DNA of 64,000 bases from CAZDET01 sp964504335 (GCA_964504335.1 CAZDET010000001.1:124001-188000); one strand, 5' to 3'; positions 14,583 to 24,291 are shown, counted from the first letter of the stretch. The notes: generated by a model not told the origin, from the sequence alone. A program made the numbers and translations.

Positions 14583-17500
14583 TTAAGCTTCCAACTCTTC
14601 GTCGGCATTGCGTACTCGCGCTGCGTAGAAAACGGAAGGCTGTGTATTTGTTTCTTCAAGCACCGTGTAGTTAAGCGGATGCTCGATGCGTTCGTGAACT
14701 TCTCCATTAGCATTGTTGCGATCTCCGAAGACGATTGCCCCGGTCGGACAGGCAGTCTGACAGGCAGTGCGCACATCGGTATCGCGCAAGCGACGGTGCT
14801 CGGCTTTAGCGGTCAGCTTACCCTGCTGGATACGCTGCACGCAGAAGCTGCATTTTTCGATGACCCCGCGCGAGCGAATAGTCACATCGGGGTTCAGAAC
14901 CATGCGCGTGAGGTTATCGGCACCGAACGGCAGATCTTCATCTCCGAGGTTTACCTCGTTGCTGGCGAACAGGTCGGCAGTGGTGTAATCCAACCAGTTG
15001 AAGCGACGCACCTTGTACGGGCAGTTGTTTGCGCAGTAGCGCGTGCCGATACAGCGGTTGTAGGTCATCTGGTTGAGCCCCTCGTTGCTGTGGTTGGTGG
15101 CGGCTACCGGGCAAACGTTTTCGCAGGGAGCATTGTCGCAGTGCTGGCACATCATCGGTTGGTAGACGGTGTGCGGATTTTCGTAATCGCCGTAGAAATA
15201 GCGATCGATGCGCAACCACTTCATTTCGTGGTGGCGGCTCACCTCTTCCTTACCAACTACGGCTACGTTATTTTCGGCTACGCAGGCCACTTCGCAGGCA
15301 CCGCAACCGATGCAGGCGTTGAGGTCGACGTGCATGGCCCACCAGTGCCCCTGGCCGTATATCTGCTCCTTGAATTCTTCAAAGGGATAAAGCGTGTGGC
15401 TATTCAGTTCCTTGGCTTCGGCCCGTTTTTCGGCGATGTGCTCTTCGAGTTCGCCGAGTTCGGCCAGCGTTCCCTGGTAGATAATAGACCGGTTGACTAA
15501 ACCACCCTGGTAACCTTCTCCGACGGCCATGATGGTTTTTTCGTCTACATTCAGTGGCTTGCCGGTCGATTCGTCGACTACCACCTCGCCATCGCGCTTG
15601 GCAGTGACCCCCATCGTGTGGTGGTACTGTACGCAGGCAAACTCTTCGTCTACATCTACGCGGTCGCTTACTGCCACGTTGGTGGCGTAGTATTGGATAT
15701 TGCCGTCGGCATCCGTGGTGAGCCAGGGGAATACGTTGGTACCCACTTCGTTGGAAAGTGCGCGTCCCATCCGGCCGGTCACCTTGCGGCCATAGCCGAG
15801 TGCCAGGGCCACGGTATTCGGCATTTGCCCAAACTGGCGCACTACGGTGGAACGCTGAGATTGATCGGCAATGGTCAGATCGACGATATCGGCTTTTCCT
15901 TTGTATTCCTCTTGATTGAGGTTTTTGTAGGCACCCCATTCGTTACCTCCATCCCACTGTACTGGAATGGCGAGGTAGTTGCCCCAGGCACAGCGGTTGA
16001 CCGGATCAGGCAATTCCTGCAGCCAGGGGTTGCTGGCGTACTGCCCGCCGCCCATCATTACATTTTCGTAGAAAACGATCTCCAATTCGCTGTTTTCCGG
16101 CTGGCGCACCTGTTGCACCAATTCGCGAGCACTGGCAGACAAGCTCATCTGTGGGGTGGTCGACGTGGTTTCGGAAGCCGGAATGGCCGTCGACTGAGGA
16201 GCAGCCTCCGGACGGCTTACCGTTGCGGTAGTAGGTGCGGCCATTGCCGCCACGCCCTGTGTGGTGGTATCGGAAGCAGCTTCTGCTGCAATCAGCTTGG
16301 TCGGTTGGGTAACACCCAAGGTGCCACTCACCTGCTCGCCGTAGCCGACACCGTAAGCCATCGGACTACCTGAGGCGGGAACTTCGAAAATGCCATCAAA
16401 CAGGCAACTGTCCCAGAAAACCTGGAAGGTTTGGAATTTATTTTGCTTGGTAAACGCCGTTTGCTCCCAGTTAGAGCGGATGTATTCCATCATCGGCTGT
16501 TCGGCCTGAGGGAAATAGCGCTCGCTCTTTGCCCAGGTCAACAGGCTGGCCTCCTGCTGGCGTGTGCCATGACGGCCCACGCTTTTGAATACGGGGTTGA
16601 GCGTCGGCTGAACCAAGCTGTAGCTACCCACCTTCGGCTCGGCATCGCTCCAGCTTTCGAGGTAGTGGTGAGTTGGCGTCACATAGTCGCACAAGACAGT
16701 GGTTTCATTGGGAATGAAACACATGGAAATTTTGGTATCGACCTGCCCGAGTCCCGTGGTGAATGCGCTCGCAAAGGGATTATCGTAAGCCGGATTGGCT
16801 CCGTCCAACACGATCAGCGCATCAACCTGGCCAGCGTTCATCTCATCGACTAATCGCTTCAGGTCCTGATCGCTACCCTGCCGCTGGAGGGAAGGACGAT
16901 CTAAATCGATCGTGCTGCCGTAGTTGCCCAGGGCATCGTTGATGGCGTTGACCAGCATTTGCTCCGCCTTATTATTGGAGCCGGTGACGACCAGCGTTTC
17001 ACCGCGGTACTGCTGTAGTTCCTCGGCGACTCGCTCCACTTTGTTCTTGATCGCTTCCGGAAGGCGTGCCTCCGTGCTACCACCAACGATGGCGTTGTAC
17101 AGCGCAACGATTACCTGCCCCTGCTGAGAAGGACGGACCGTGATGCGGTTATCGGCGTTGGAGCCGGTCAGGCTCATGCCGGTTTCTATTTGGACATGCC
17201 GCGAAAGTTGCGGCTGCTTCACATCGTGAATCTTCCGGCCTTCGGCATACTGAGCCGCGAATTCGATGGGCGAAATCCAGGTGCCGAGGAAGTCGCATTC
17301 GATACCGACGATCATTTTCGCCCGGTCGAAGCGATAGGACGGGACAACCCGTCGACCAAAGCTGGTTGCATTAGCCTGCAGGAGCGCCGAACTGGAAACC
17401 GGATCGTACTGGACGAGCGCCGTCTGGGGATAAGCCACTTTGAAGTCCTGAATGGCCCGCATAGTAGAAGGACTCAGGATGGTGTGCGAAACGACACGAA

Positions 17501-18047
17501 TACGTGAGCGGCTGTCTAATGCCTGCGAAATTTCCTCATCGATTTCTTCCCAGGAAGGGCCGAGCTTGTAGCGGGCATCGGGCACTTGCACTTCCCCGTT
17601 ATCGATCCGGTAAGGACCGTCGTATCGGCTGGTGTCGTACAAGCTCAGGACGCTGGCCTGCGCCCGTGCACTCGTTCCGCCACGTGTGATGGGGGAAAAA
17701 GTATTGCCCTCGATTTTTATAGGCCGACCGTCGCGCACCTTGACCAGCACAGGGCAGTAATCGCCTCCCTGTACGAAGGTAGAGGCAAAATAGCTCGAGA
17801 CGCCAGGCACGATGGTATCTGGCTTAACTACGTAGGGGATGGCCTTGCGCACAGGAATGTCGCAGGCGGCCATCGTTACGGCTCCTAAACCAAATCCCAG
17901 ATACTTGAGAAAGTCGCGGCGGCTGGATTCCAGCCGGGTTATTTCTTCGGCCGGTTCGTGCTTAAATTCTTCTTGTTGAGCGGCCATATAATCCGGCTCG
18001 GAAGCGAGTTGGTCGGTACCGATCCAGATTTGATTTTTCTTCTTCAT
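14583..18047 (-). CDS. actB: Alternative complex III subunit ActB (molybdopterin-enzyme-like plus Fe-S domain)
   Basis: A 1154-residue exported fusion. The N-terminus has a twin-arginine-like signal (SSRRDFLKYLGFGLG) followed by CDIPVRK. Residues up to about 800 resemble molybdopterin oxidoreductases, though ActB proteins do not bind molybdenum. The C-terminal part has four ferredoxin-type cysteine clusters: CIGCGACEVAC, CQHCDNAPCENVCP, CIGTRYCANNCPY and CSFCVQR with TACQTACP. It conducts electrons between quinol and the ActA haems. The ATG at 18047 is chosen; the frame can extend to a TTG at 18074, but MKKKNQIWIG is the expected N-terminus. A Thr/Ser/Ala-rich insert occurs around residues 600-640. 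Confidence 0.95.
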   Translation of the reverse strand: MKKKNQIWIGTDQLASEPDYMAAQQEEFKHEPAEEITRLESSRRDFLKYLGFGLGAVTMAACDIPVRKAIPYVVKPDTIVPGVSSYFASTFVQGGDYCPVLVKVRDGRPIKIEGNTFSPITRGGTSARAQASVLSLYDTSRYDGPYRIDNGEVQVPDARYKLGPSWEEIDEEISQALDSRSRIRVVSHTILSPSTMRAIQDFKVAYPQTALVQYDPVSSSALLQANATSFGRRVVPSYRFDRAKMIVGIECDFLGTWISPIEFAAQYAEGRKIHDVKQPQLSRHVQIETGMSLTGSNADNRITVRPSQQGQVIVALYNAIVGGSTEARLPEAIKNKVERVAEELQQYRGETLVVTGSNNKAEQMLVNAINDALGNYGSTIDLDRPSLQRQGSDQDLKRLVDEMNAGQVDALIVLDGANPAYDNPFASAFTTGLGQVDTKISMCFIPNETTVLCDYVTPTHHYLESWSDAEPKVGSYSLVQPTLNPVFKSVGRHGTRQQEASLLTWAKSERYFPQAEQPMMEYIRSNWEQTAFTKQNKFQTFQVFWDSCLFDGIFEVPASGSPMAYGVGYGEQVSGTLGVTQPTKLIAAEAASDTTTQGVAAMAAPTTATVSRPEAAPQSTAIPASETTSTTPQMSLSASARELVQQVRQPENSELEIVFYENVMMGGGQYASNPWLQELPDPVNRCAWGNYLAIPVQWDGGNEWGAYKNLNQEEYKGKADIVDLTIADQSQRSTVVRQFGQMPNTVALALGYGRKVTGRMGRALSNEVGTNVFPWLTTDADGNIQYYATNVAVSDRVDVDEEFACVQYHHTMGVTAKRDGEVVVDESTGKPLNVDEKTIMAVGEGYQGGLVNRSIIYQGTLAELGELEEHIAEKRAEAKELNSHTLYPFEEFKEQIYGQGHWWAMHVDLNACIGCGACEVACVAENNVAVVGKEEVSRHHEMKWLRIDRYFYGDYENPHTVYQPMMCQHCDNAPCENVCPVAATNHSNEGLNQMTYNRCIGTRYCANNCPYKVRRFNWLDYTTADLFASNEVNLGDEDLPFGADNLTRMVLNPDVTIRSRGVIEKCSFCVQRIQQGKLTAKAEHRRLRDTDVRTACQTACPTGAIVFGDRNNANGEVHERIEHPLNYTVLEETNTQPSVFYAARVRNADEELEA

Positions 18048-18108
18048 TAATGCGCTTTTGGACAGTGCTTCCAATGTTTAGGTTGTATAGGTGGTGAAGG
18101 GCGTCTAA

Positions 18109-19617
18109 TTAGTAGTGGCACTTCTGACAGTTCAACCCTCCGACGTCTTCCACGGTCACTTTTTCGCGTTCACCGCTTTGAAGTTGCTCGTGGTAAATCT
18201 GGTAGGAGTTGTAGTAGTCATTCCCCTCAAAATCTACAGCCGCCTGCCGGTGGCAATTGATACACCAGCCCATGCCCAGTGGTGAATACTGGTAAACTAC
18301 CTCCATTTCCTGGATCGGGCCGTGACACCCCTGGCATTCCAACTTACCGACGGTTACGTGCTGGGCGTGGTTGAAGTAGGCGTGGTCAGGAAGGTTGTGA
18401 ATGCGCACCCACTCGACCGGTCCGGCAATTTTATCATCATCGGTCATTTCATTGGTCAGCGACCCGACGATGCCATCCCATTGGTCTTCGAAGGTGGCTT
18501 CAGCGTCTTCTGCTACGGTCGCCTCGCCGCTGTTTTCCTGGATGTAGGTATCTGTAATCCACTTCTTGTAAATGGCCTCGATTTCCTCCCGGGAATAGTC
18601 TTCGTAGTTCTCCATGTACCGATCGGTGGATGGATCGTATCCGACGGCGGCGTAGATTTTGGTCAACTCGGCGGTACCGTAGTTTGAACCGACCTTAATC
18701 GCCCGGTGGCAATTCATACAGGTATTGAGGGCGGGAATAACGGAGTGCTTGGAGCGCCGGGCCCCATCGTGGCAATACTGACACTGAATCTTGTGCACGC
18801 CGGAGTGTGTCTTGTGCGAAAACTTGATCGGCTGCTCGGGCTGATATCCTTGCTGGCGGCCCAGCGCGATGGCCCGGTTCACGGTGGTGTATCCTCCGAG
18901 TACGACCAGGGCGAAGATGACAAACGCAATGACCCCGCGGCTGGTCAGCATCTCGACGAGCGTCCGGCGGCGAGCAGGAGCCGTTCCTTCCCGTACCTGA
19001 ATCATGTAGCTCAGATTGGAGACAATCCGCGCCAGCACGACGGCCAGGATGGTAAGAATTACTGCCAGTAGTATAAAGAGTGGTGTGTTGTCGGTTTCTT
19101 CGGCGACAACCGCAACCGCACCGGTAGCTGCATCGGTAGGCCCTGCAAGCGTAAGCTGCCATTGCTCATCGATGTAAGCGAGGAGGTCTTCCATCTCCTG
19201 ATCCGTCAGGTTGGTGAAGTTGCTCATGATGGTCGGCTTCCATTCCGCCCACAGTTCCTCAGCGCGCGGATGCCCTTCGGCGATCATCGCCTGGGAGTTG
19301 CGAATCCACTGGTACAAATCCTCGCGCGGGTAGGCTGCCCAACGTTCTTCCACGCCGCCGAGGGCGGGACCGGTCAGGTTGGTGACCATATCGCGGGCGT
19401 GGCAGCTCGCGCAATTGTTTTGAAAGAGGCTCTTACCATTTTCCAGGTTCACCGCTGCTCCGTCCGTTGTGGCCGCTTCCGGTTCGGCGGCAGCCTCTGC
19501 ACCATCCGGCTGAGCAGGATCTGCTTCCTGCGCGGAGAGTACGGTGGGAGAAAGCAGCAGGAGGATCAGGGCTAGAGAGCGCGTAAGTAGGTGATCCAAT
19601 ACTGATTTATAGGTCAT
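18109..19617 (-). CDS. actA: Alternative complex III subunit ActA (multihaem cytochrome c)
   Basis: This 502-residue protein has a signal peptide (cleavage after LSAQ) and six CxxCH haem sites: CASCH in an N-terminal monohaem domain (about residues 60-150), then CQYCH, CMNCH, CQGCH, CINCH and CQKCH in the pentahaem part. A transmembrane helix (about 180-200) and another (about 230-250) lie between. The pentahaem part is the hallmark of ActA; the extra N-terminal cytochrome domain may give one more step toward the oxidase. First gene of the operon; its promoter carries the operator shared with ctaC. Confidence 0.93.
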   Translation of the reverse strand: MTYKSVLDHLLTRSLALILLLLSPTVLSAQEADPAQPDGAEAAAEPEAATTDGAAVNLENGKSLFQNNCASCHARDMVTNLTGPALGGVEERWAAYPREDLYQWIRNSQAMIAEGHPRAEELWAEWKPTIMSNFTNLTDQEMEDLLAYIDEQWQLTLAGPTDAATGAVAVVAEETDNTPLFILLAVILTILAVVLARIVSNLSYMIQVREGTAPARRRTLVEMLTSRGVIAFVIFALVVLGGYTTVNRAIALGRQQGYQPEQPIKFSHKTHSGVHKIQCQYCHDGARRSKHSVIPALNTCMNCHRAIKVGSNYGTAELTKIYAAVGYDPSTDRYMENYEDYSREEIEAIYKKWITDTYIQENSGEATVAEDAEATFEDQWDGIVGSLTNEMTDDDKIAGPVEWVRIHNLPDHAYFNHAQHVTVGKLECQGCHGPIQEMEVVYQYSPLGMGWCINCHRQAAVDFEGNDYYNSYQIYHEQLQSGEREKVTVEDVGGLNCQKCHY

Positions 19618-19679
19618 TATCCCTTGCTATTTTACTTGTCAGTGCTTTTCGTCACCAAAAGCAGGTGACTTTTATGGTT

Positions 19680-19754
19680 TAAAGATACTCTGGTGACAAT
19701 CTTCTAACAAAGTTTATGCGTGTGACGGTTATCTATTTAGACTCGCTCTAAATA
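19680..19754 (-). promoter_or_regulatory. actA promoter with palindromic operator
   Basis: A box TATCTTTA (19680-19687, one mismatch to TAnnTTTG) has a TTG 20 bases upstream (19708-19710), matching the Bacteroidota -33/-7 promoter layout. The palindrome TATTTAGA-N5-TCTAAATA (19734-19754) begins 47 bases upstream of the box, the same distance as at ctaC. This position suits an activator bound upstream of RNA polymerase. The regulator is not identified. Confidence 0.75.
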
Positions 19755-19833
19755 ACAGTCTACACTTTGAAGATCAACCAAATATCTGCCCAAAAAGGGC
19801 GTGTTTTCCCAATAATTCTTCGCCTATCGATCA

Positions 19834-20739
19834 CTATACCGCTACCGCCGCCCGAATCCTCGGATGCGGGTCGTAATGAGCTAGTTGAATGTCTTCGAAC
19901 GCAAAGTCGAATACGCTGCGAACAGAGGCATTCAGACGAAGTTCCGGCAGCTTCCTGGGTGTTCTACCCAGTTGTGTTTGTGCTGCTTCTATATGGTTAT
20001 TATACAAATGTACATCCCCGAAAGTATGCACGAAATCAGCCACTTCTAAGTCACATTCATGAGCGACCAGATGCGTCAGTAAGGCGTAAGATGCGATGTT
20101 GAACGGAACGCCGAGAAACACGTCCGCCGATCGTTGGTAGAGCTGGCAGGACAGGCGTCCGCCTGCTACGTAAAACTGGAACATGGTGTGGCAAGGGGGC
20201 AATCCTGCCCGGACCATCTGCGGAATTTCCTTCGGATTCCAGGCGGTGACGATATGCCGCCGCGAATCCGGGTTGGACTTAATCCCCTCGATCACGCCTT
20301 TCAATTGGTCGATCCCTTCGAAGTCGCGCCACTGCTTCCCGTACACGGGACCGAGCTCGCCCCAGGCTTCGGCGAAGGCCTCGTCGGTTCGGATGCGTTC
20401 TACGAATACCTTGAGGGCCTGCTTCCAGGAGTCGCTGTACTTGGCGTGTTGTTCTTCCAGGCCATTTGCTCGCAGATAGTGTTGAAACGGCCACTCATTC
20501 CAGATGTTGACGCCGTTTCGGACGAGGTAGGCAATGTTGGTATCGCCGCGGATAAACCACAACAACTCGTGCACAATGGCGGAGAAGTTGACGGCCTTGG
20601 TAGTAAGCAGCGGGAAGCCCTCGGTCAGGTCGATGCGTAGCTGATGACCGAATTTGCTGCGGGTGCCGATTCCGGTACGATCGCGCTTGGGATAGCCGTT
20701 TTCCAGCAATTCCTGCAGCAAATTCAGATAGGCAAGCAT
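19834..20739 (-). CDS. thyA: Thymidylate synthase
   Basis: A 301-residue ThyA-type enzyme that methylates dUMP to dTMP with methylenetetrahydrofolate. Seen: N-terminal GYPKRDRTGIGTRSKFGHQLR with the phosphate-binding Arg, WEFQ-region equivalents, catalytic cysteine in GLPPCHTMFQFYV, then QRSADVFLGVPFNIASYALL and HTFGDVHLYNNH. The ATG at 20739 (MLAYLNLLQELLENG) matches the family start; an upstream in-frame ATG at 20826 would add 29 unlikely residues. No dihydrofolate reductase gene follows. Its 3' end faces the actA promoter region. Confidence 0.95.
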   Translation of the reverse strand: MLAYLNLLQELLENGYPKRDRTGIGTRSKFGHQLRIDLTEGFPLLTTKAVNFSAIVHELLWFIRGDTNIAYLVRNGVNIWNEWPFQHYLRANGLEEQHAKYSDSWKQALKVFVERIRTDEAFAEAWGELGPVYGKQWRDFEGIDQLKGVIEGIKSNPDSRRHIVTAWNPKEIPQMVRAGLPPCHTMFQFYVAGGRLSCQLYQRSADVFLGVPFNIASYALLTHLVAHECDLEVADFVHTFGDVHLYNNHIEAAQTQLGRTPRKLPELRLNASVRSVFDFAFEDIQLAHYDPHPRIRAAVAV

Positions 20740-20855
20740 CGGCTTGTGGTTGGTTAGCGCACAAAAGTAGGGAACCAATTGATATAAAGGAAAACTCCGC
20801 ACAATTTTCAACCAGGTCGGCCGCACGGAGTTGTTAGGTTGGTTAAATTCTATGT

Positions 20856-22718
20856 ATGAGCTATCCTAGTTTGCGCGCCGCTGCGCTTGATTTGGAGCGA
20901 AACGGCATGCTGATTCGCGTGCGCGCGGAAGTGGACCCCCATCTGGAAATGGCGGAAATTCATCGCCGCATTTTTGATCGTGGGGGTCCGGCAATTTTAT
21001 TCGAACGCGTAAAGGGCAGCCCTTTTCAGGCCCTTTCTAATCTATACGGCACCTACGAGCAGACGGATTTTCTTTTCCGCCACACGCTCGAGCGCGTGCA
21101 ACGGGTCATCGAACTGAAGGCCGATCCGGCCAACCTTGCCAAACGGCCGCTTCGGTACCTCGAAGCCCCCTTTACGGCGCTGCGGGCACTGCCCAAGCGG
21201 CAGTATTTTTCCTCCCCCATACGCTACGGCACCACGACGATCGATCAGCTCCCGCTGATCAAGAGTTGGCCGATGGACGGCGGCCCCTTCGTCACCCTCC
21301 CGCAAGTACTGACCTTGCCCCCGGAAACGCGCAGTATCATGCAGAGCAATCTGGGCATGTACCGCATTCAATTGACGGGCAATGACTACGTGACGAATGA
21401 AGAAATCGGGATGCACTACCAGATCCACCGGGGCATTGGGGTGCACCATACAATGTACAAGCAGCACGACGAGCCGTTTCGTTGTTCGATTTTCGTGGGA
21501 GGTCCTCCCTCGCATGCCCTGTCGGCCATCATGCCGTTGCCCGAAGGGCTCTCCGAGCTGACGTTTGCCGGTATGCTCGGTGGGCGGCGGTTCCGCTACC
21601 ACTGGCACGACGGCTATTTGCTCTCCGGCGATGCCGACTTTGTCATCACCGGTACTATCCGCAAGCGCGGCATGAAACCGGAAGGCCCCTTTGGCGACCA
21701 CCTGGGCTACTACAGCTTGCAGCACGACTTCCCCGTAATGGACGTCCACCAGGTATACTACCGCAAGAATCCGCTCTGGCACTTCACGGTAGTCGGGCGA
21801 CCACCGCAGGAGGATTCGAGCTTCGGCTACCTGATTCACAAACTGGTGCGCGAGCTGACCCCACAGGAGTTTCCCGGCATTCGCCAGATCAATGCCGTCG
21901 ATGCAGCGGGCGTTCATCCGCTGCTGCTTGCCATCGGGTCGGAGCGCTACATGCCCTTCATTGAGACCCACAGCGAGGTGGCCGAAACGGGCAGCGAACG
22001 CGTGCCGGAAGAAATTCTGACGCAGGCCACCCGGATTTTGGGCTCTGGGCAAACCTCTCTGGCCAAGTTTCTCCTCATCGCCAGCGAGGAAGATAACCTC
22101 GCGTTGGACACCCACGATATCCCCGACTTTTTCCGCCATCTGCTAGAGCGAGTCGACTTCCGGCGTGACTTGCATTTTTTCACGAAAACAACGATCGATA
22201 CGCTCGACTACAGCGGTGCCGGCTGGAACGCCGGCTCGAAGGTCATTATGGCCTGCCGGGGCCGCCGCCGGCGGCGGCTTAAAGACAACTTGTCCGGCGA
22301 CATCCGCTTTCCGGATCGCTTCGGCGAAGCCCGCTTTGTGATGCCGGGTATTTTGGCGCTGCAAGGCCCCCGCTACACGGGCCCGGAAAGCGAGCAGCAC
22401 ATCCGCCAGCTCGCCAGTCAACTACAGGCCGAGCAATGGGAAGGCATCCCGCTCATCGTCGTGTGCGACGATCCGGTCTTCCTCTCCGAACACTTCAACA
22501 ATTTTTTGTGGGCCACTTTCACGCGGGCCAATCCCAGCCACGACATCGATGGCGTGGGGGCATTTATCGACCACAAGCACTGGGGCTGCACGGGGCCGCT
22601 CCTTATCGACGCCCGCGTCAAACCCCACCACGCCCCCGGGCTGGAAACCGATCCGGAGGTGGCCCGGCGGGTGGATGCGCTGTTTACGTCGAAGGGAGAG
22701 TTGGCGGCATTTGGGTGA
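20856..22718 (+). CDS. UbiD-family (prenylated-FMN) decarboxylase
   Basis: A 620-residue member of the UbiD family, longer than the E. coli enzyme (497). It has the N-terminal AAALDLERNGMLIRVRAEVDPHLEMAEIHRR pattern, the RGGPAILFERVKGSPFQALSNLYGT segment, the central HYQIHRGIGVHHTMY and the EDSSFGYLIHKLVRELTPQEFPGIRQINAVDAAGVHPLLL core, with a conserved late acidic segment. UbiD enzymes decarboxylate aromatic or unsaturated acids with prenylated FMN. In Bacteroidota without ubiquinone the likely pathway is menaquinone synthesis or an unknown one; no neighbour settles this. It is divergent from thyA. Confidence 0.9.
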   Translation: MSYPSLRAAALDLERNGMLIRVRAEVDPHLEMAEIHRRIFDRGGPAILFERVKGSPFQALSNLYGTYEQTDFLFRHTLERVQRVIELKADPANLAKRPLRYLEAPFTALRALPKRQYFSSPIRYGTTTIDQLPLIKSWPMDGGPFVTLPQVLTLPPETRSIMQSNLGMYRIQLTGNDYVTNEEIGMHYQIHRGIGVHHTMYKQHDEPFRCSIFVGGPPSHALSAIMPLPEGLSELTFAGMLGGRRFRYHWHDGYLLSGDADFVITGTIRKRGMKPEGPFGDHLGYYSLQHDFPVMDVHQVYYRKNPLWHFTVVGRPPQEDSSFGYLIHKLVRELTPQEFPGIRQINAVDAAGVHPLLLAIGSERYMPFIETHSEVAETGSERVPEEILTQATRILGSGQTSLAKFLLIASEEDNLALDTHDIPDFFRHLLERVDFRRDLHFFTKTTIDTLDYSGAGWNAGSKVIMACRGRRRRRLKDNLSGDIRFPDRFGEARFVMPGILALQGPRYTGPESEQHIRQLASQLQAEQWEGIPLIVVCDDPVFLSEHFNNFLWATFTRANPSHDIDGVGAFIDHKHWGCTGPLLIDARVKPHHAPGLETDPEVARRVDALFTSKGELAAFG

Positions 22719-23238
22719 TTGGGAACTTGTGCCCGATCGGATAGCGGTGCCTGGCAAGCCCTGCTTTGGTGGAGGGTTTGGCCGGGGCATACTCTGGTCG
22801 CCCCGACCTCCGGACCGTTGGCCGGCTGGGCCCGCCGCACACCATGTGGGTGGGAATATAAAAATAGCCCGCCCACCAAACCTGCCTGCCTGAAGGGCGA
22901 CAAGTAGCCCGAGTGTGCACTCCACACACGACTACCAGCGATGTCTACTGACATTCTATCCGCTTGACGCAATAGAACGTCAGCATGTACGGCCGTACCG
23001 AAATGTATCATTGGATGCTCCAGACCGCCGGATAGACCGCCTGTGGTGAGAATTGTAGTACAAAGATCGGCTTCTTTCGCCTGCCAGTCAAGCCCTGGCC
23101 CCGGAATTGCTGTTTATTTCTTCGCCTCTATCCGAATTCCTTAGATGACCTTCCCGCAAATGTGTGGTGAAATCCCTACTTTTGAAAGCTGGTATTCGTT
23201 CCCTAAACCAACACCGCGTTTATCTGAAAATCGATTGA
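22719..23238. other. 520-bp non-coding gap with strong hairpins
   Basis: No believable gene was found here. The first part (22740-22910) is very GC-rich with nested dyads: CGGGGC/GCCCCG (22783-22805), GTGGGTGGG/CCCGCCCAC (22846-22876) and an outer pairing of GGGTTTGG with CCAAACC. A second hairpin pairs TGACATTCTAT with ATAGAACGTCA (22949-22982). A TACTTTTG box (23177-23184) could be a promoter for the gene at 23239. The block may be a structured RNA or a dispersed intergenic repeat; I recognise no known RNA family in it. Confidence 0.45.
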
Positions 23239-24291
23239 ATGGGCACCTTTATTCGACATCCCGAGCGCTTGCGACCAAAGGAGTTGGACAATTACTTAGC
23301 AATGGGATGGCGACCCGCCGGCCAATCGATTTATTCGGCCGATTTTATCCAGCTTGCTCCCGGCGAATTAATTGCCGTGCTTCCCACCCGCTTGCCATTG
23401 GAAGGGCATTCCTTCAATAAACGCATGCGCAAATTGCTGCGCCGCAACCGCCGCCTGTTTGACATTAAGATCAACAGCGATAGTAAAATCACCACCGCCA
23501 AACGCCGGGTCAATGATCTATACCGGCTGGAGCACCCGGATAAGTCACTGGAAATCATAGAGTACCACCTGTCCGGGCCCCACCGGCAGCGGGTATTCAA
23601 CACCTGGGAAATCGAAATCTACTACGAGGGAAAACTGGTGGCGTTCAGCTTTTTCGATATTGGTAGCCAGGCTGCCTACAGCAAGGCCGGCGTATACGAT
23701 CCCAATTTCAGCCGCTACAGCCTGGGGCTGCACACCCTGCTGGAAGAGGTCGCCTTTTGCAGCGAGCAAGGACTCACGTACTTCTATCCGGGCTACGTCG
23801 CTCCGGAGGATGCGACTTTTGACTACAAGCACAAAATCGGCGAATTGGAATACTGGAAGCTGTCAGACCGATCGTGGCAGCCCTTTTCGGCCTTCGATCA
23901 GGAACAGGATAATCCCCTGGCCGCCCATTTTCACCATCTGGAAATCCTCCAAGGGCTGCTGGAGGAAGCGGGATTCGGGAGCGCCATTTATCAATATCCC
24001 TATCTCGATCTACGCTTCTCGACAGAAGGACCGAGCAATTACCTCGACTTTCCCTGCCTGCTCTACTTGCGGCAGCGGCCGGTCAACCGGCACTGGATTG
24101 CCGTCTATCAGTTGGAATCCGGCCGGTATTTATGGCTCGATGTCGCCGAAACGGGCTACTACATGACCGAGCGGCTGGGCCGCGATAGCCGCGGTCGCCG
24201 CAACTATGTGGAGCCGTTGAGCATCCGATCCGTCAAAGGAATGGCCTCCGATGCCAAGAAAATGAAGGACTTGCTCTTAGACCGAATGTAG
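23239..24291 (+). CDS. Arginyl/leucyl-tRNA-protein transferase-like protein, copy 1
   Basis: A 350-residue protein whose middle part matches the C-terminal domain of ATE1/Bpt aminoacyl-tRNA-protein transferases (GNAT-like fold): KLVAFSFFDIG, then AGVYDPNFSRYSLGLHTLLEEVAFCSEQGLTYFYPGYV (about residues 132-195). These enzymes add an amino acid to protein N-termini in the N-degron pathway. The N-terminal half has the basic KRMRKLLRRNRRLFDI stretch expected for tRNA contacts. The usual N-terminal cysteine cluster of eukaryotic ATE1 is not visible. A paralogue follows 80 bases later. Substrate and amino acid are unknown. Confidence 0.72.
   Translation: MGTFIRHPERLRPKELDNYLAMGWRPAGQSIYSADFIQLAPGELIAVLPTRLPLEGHSFNKRMRKLLRRNRRLFDIKINSDSKITTAKRRVNDLYRLEHPDKSLEIIEYHLSGPHRQRVFNTWEIEIYYEGKLVAFSFFDIGSQAAYSKAGVYDPNFSRYSLGLHTLLEEVAFCSEQGLTYFYPGYVAPEDATFDYKHKIGELEYWKLSDRSWQPFSAFDQEQDNPLAAHFHHLEILQGLLEEAGFGSAIYQYPYLDLRFSTEGPSNYLDFPCLLYLRQRPVNRHWIAVYQLESGRYLWLDVAETGYYMTERLGRDSRGRRNYVEPLSIRSVKGMASDAKKMKDLLLDRM

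Noticed and set aside
20787..20837. AACTCCG/CGGAGTT inverted repeat between thyA and the UbiD gene
   Set aside because: Only seven bases pair across a loop of about 30; this is too weak to claim as an operator or terminator.
22418..23011. Overlapping open frames on both strands at the end of the UbiD gene and beyond
   Set aside because: They overlap the UbiD coding sequence antisense or in other frames and consist of Pro/Arg/Gly-rich shadow sequence from GC-rich DNA.
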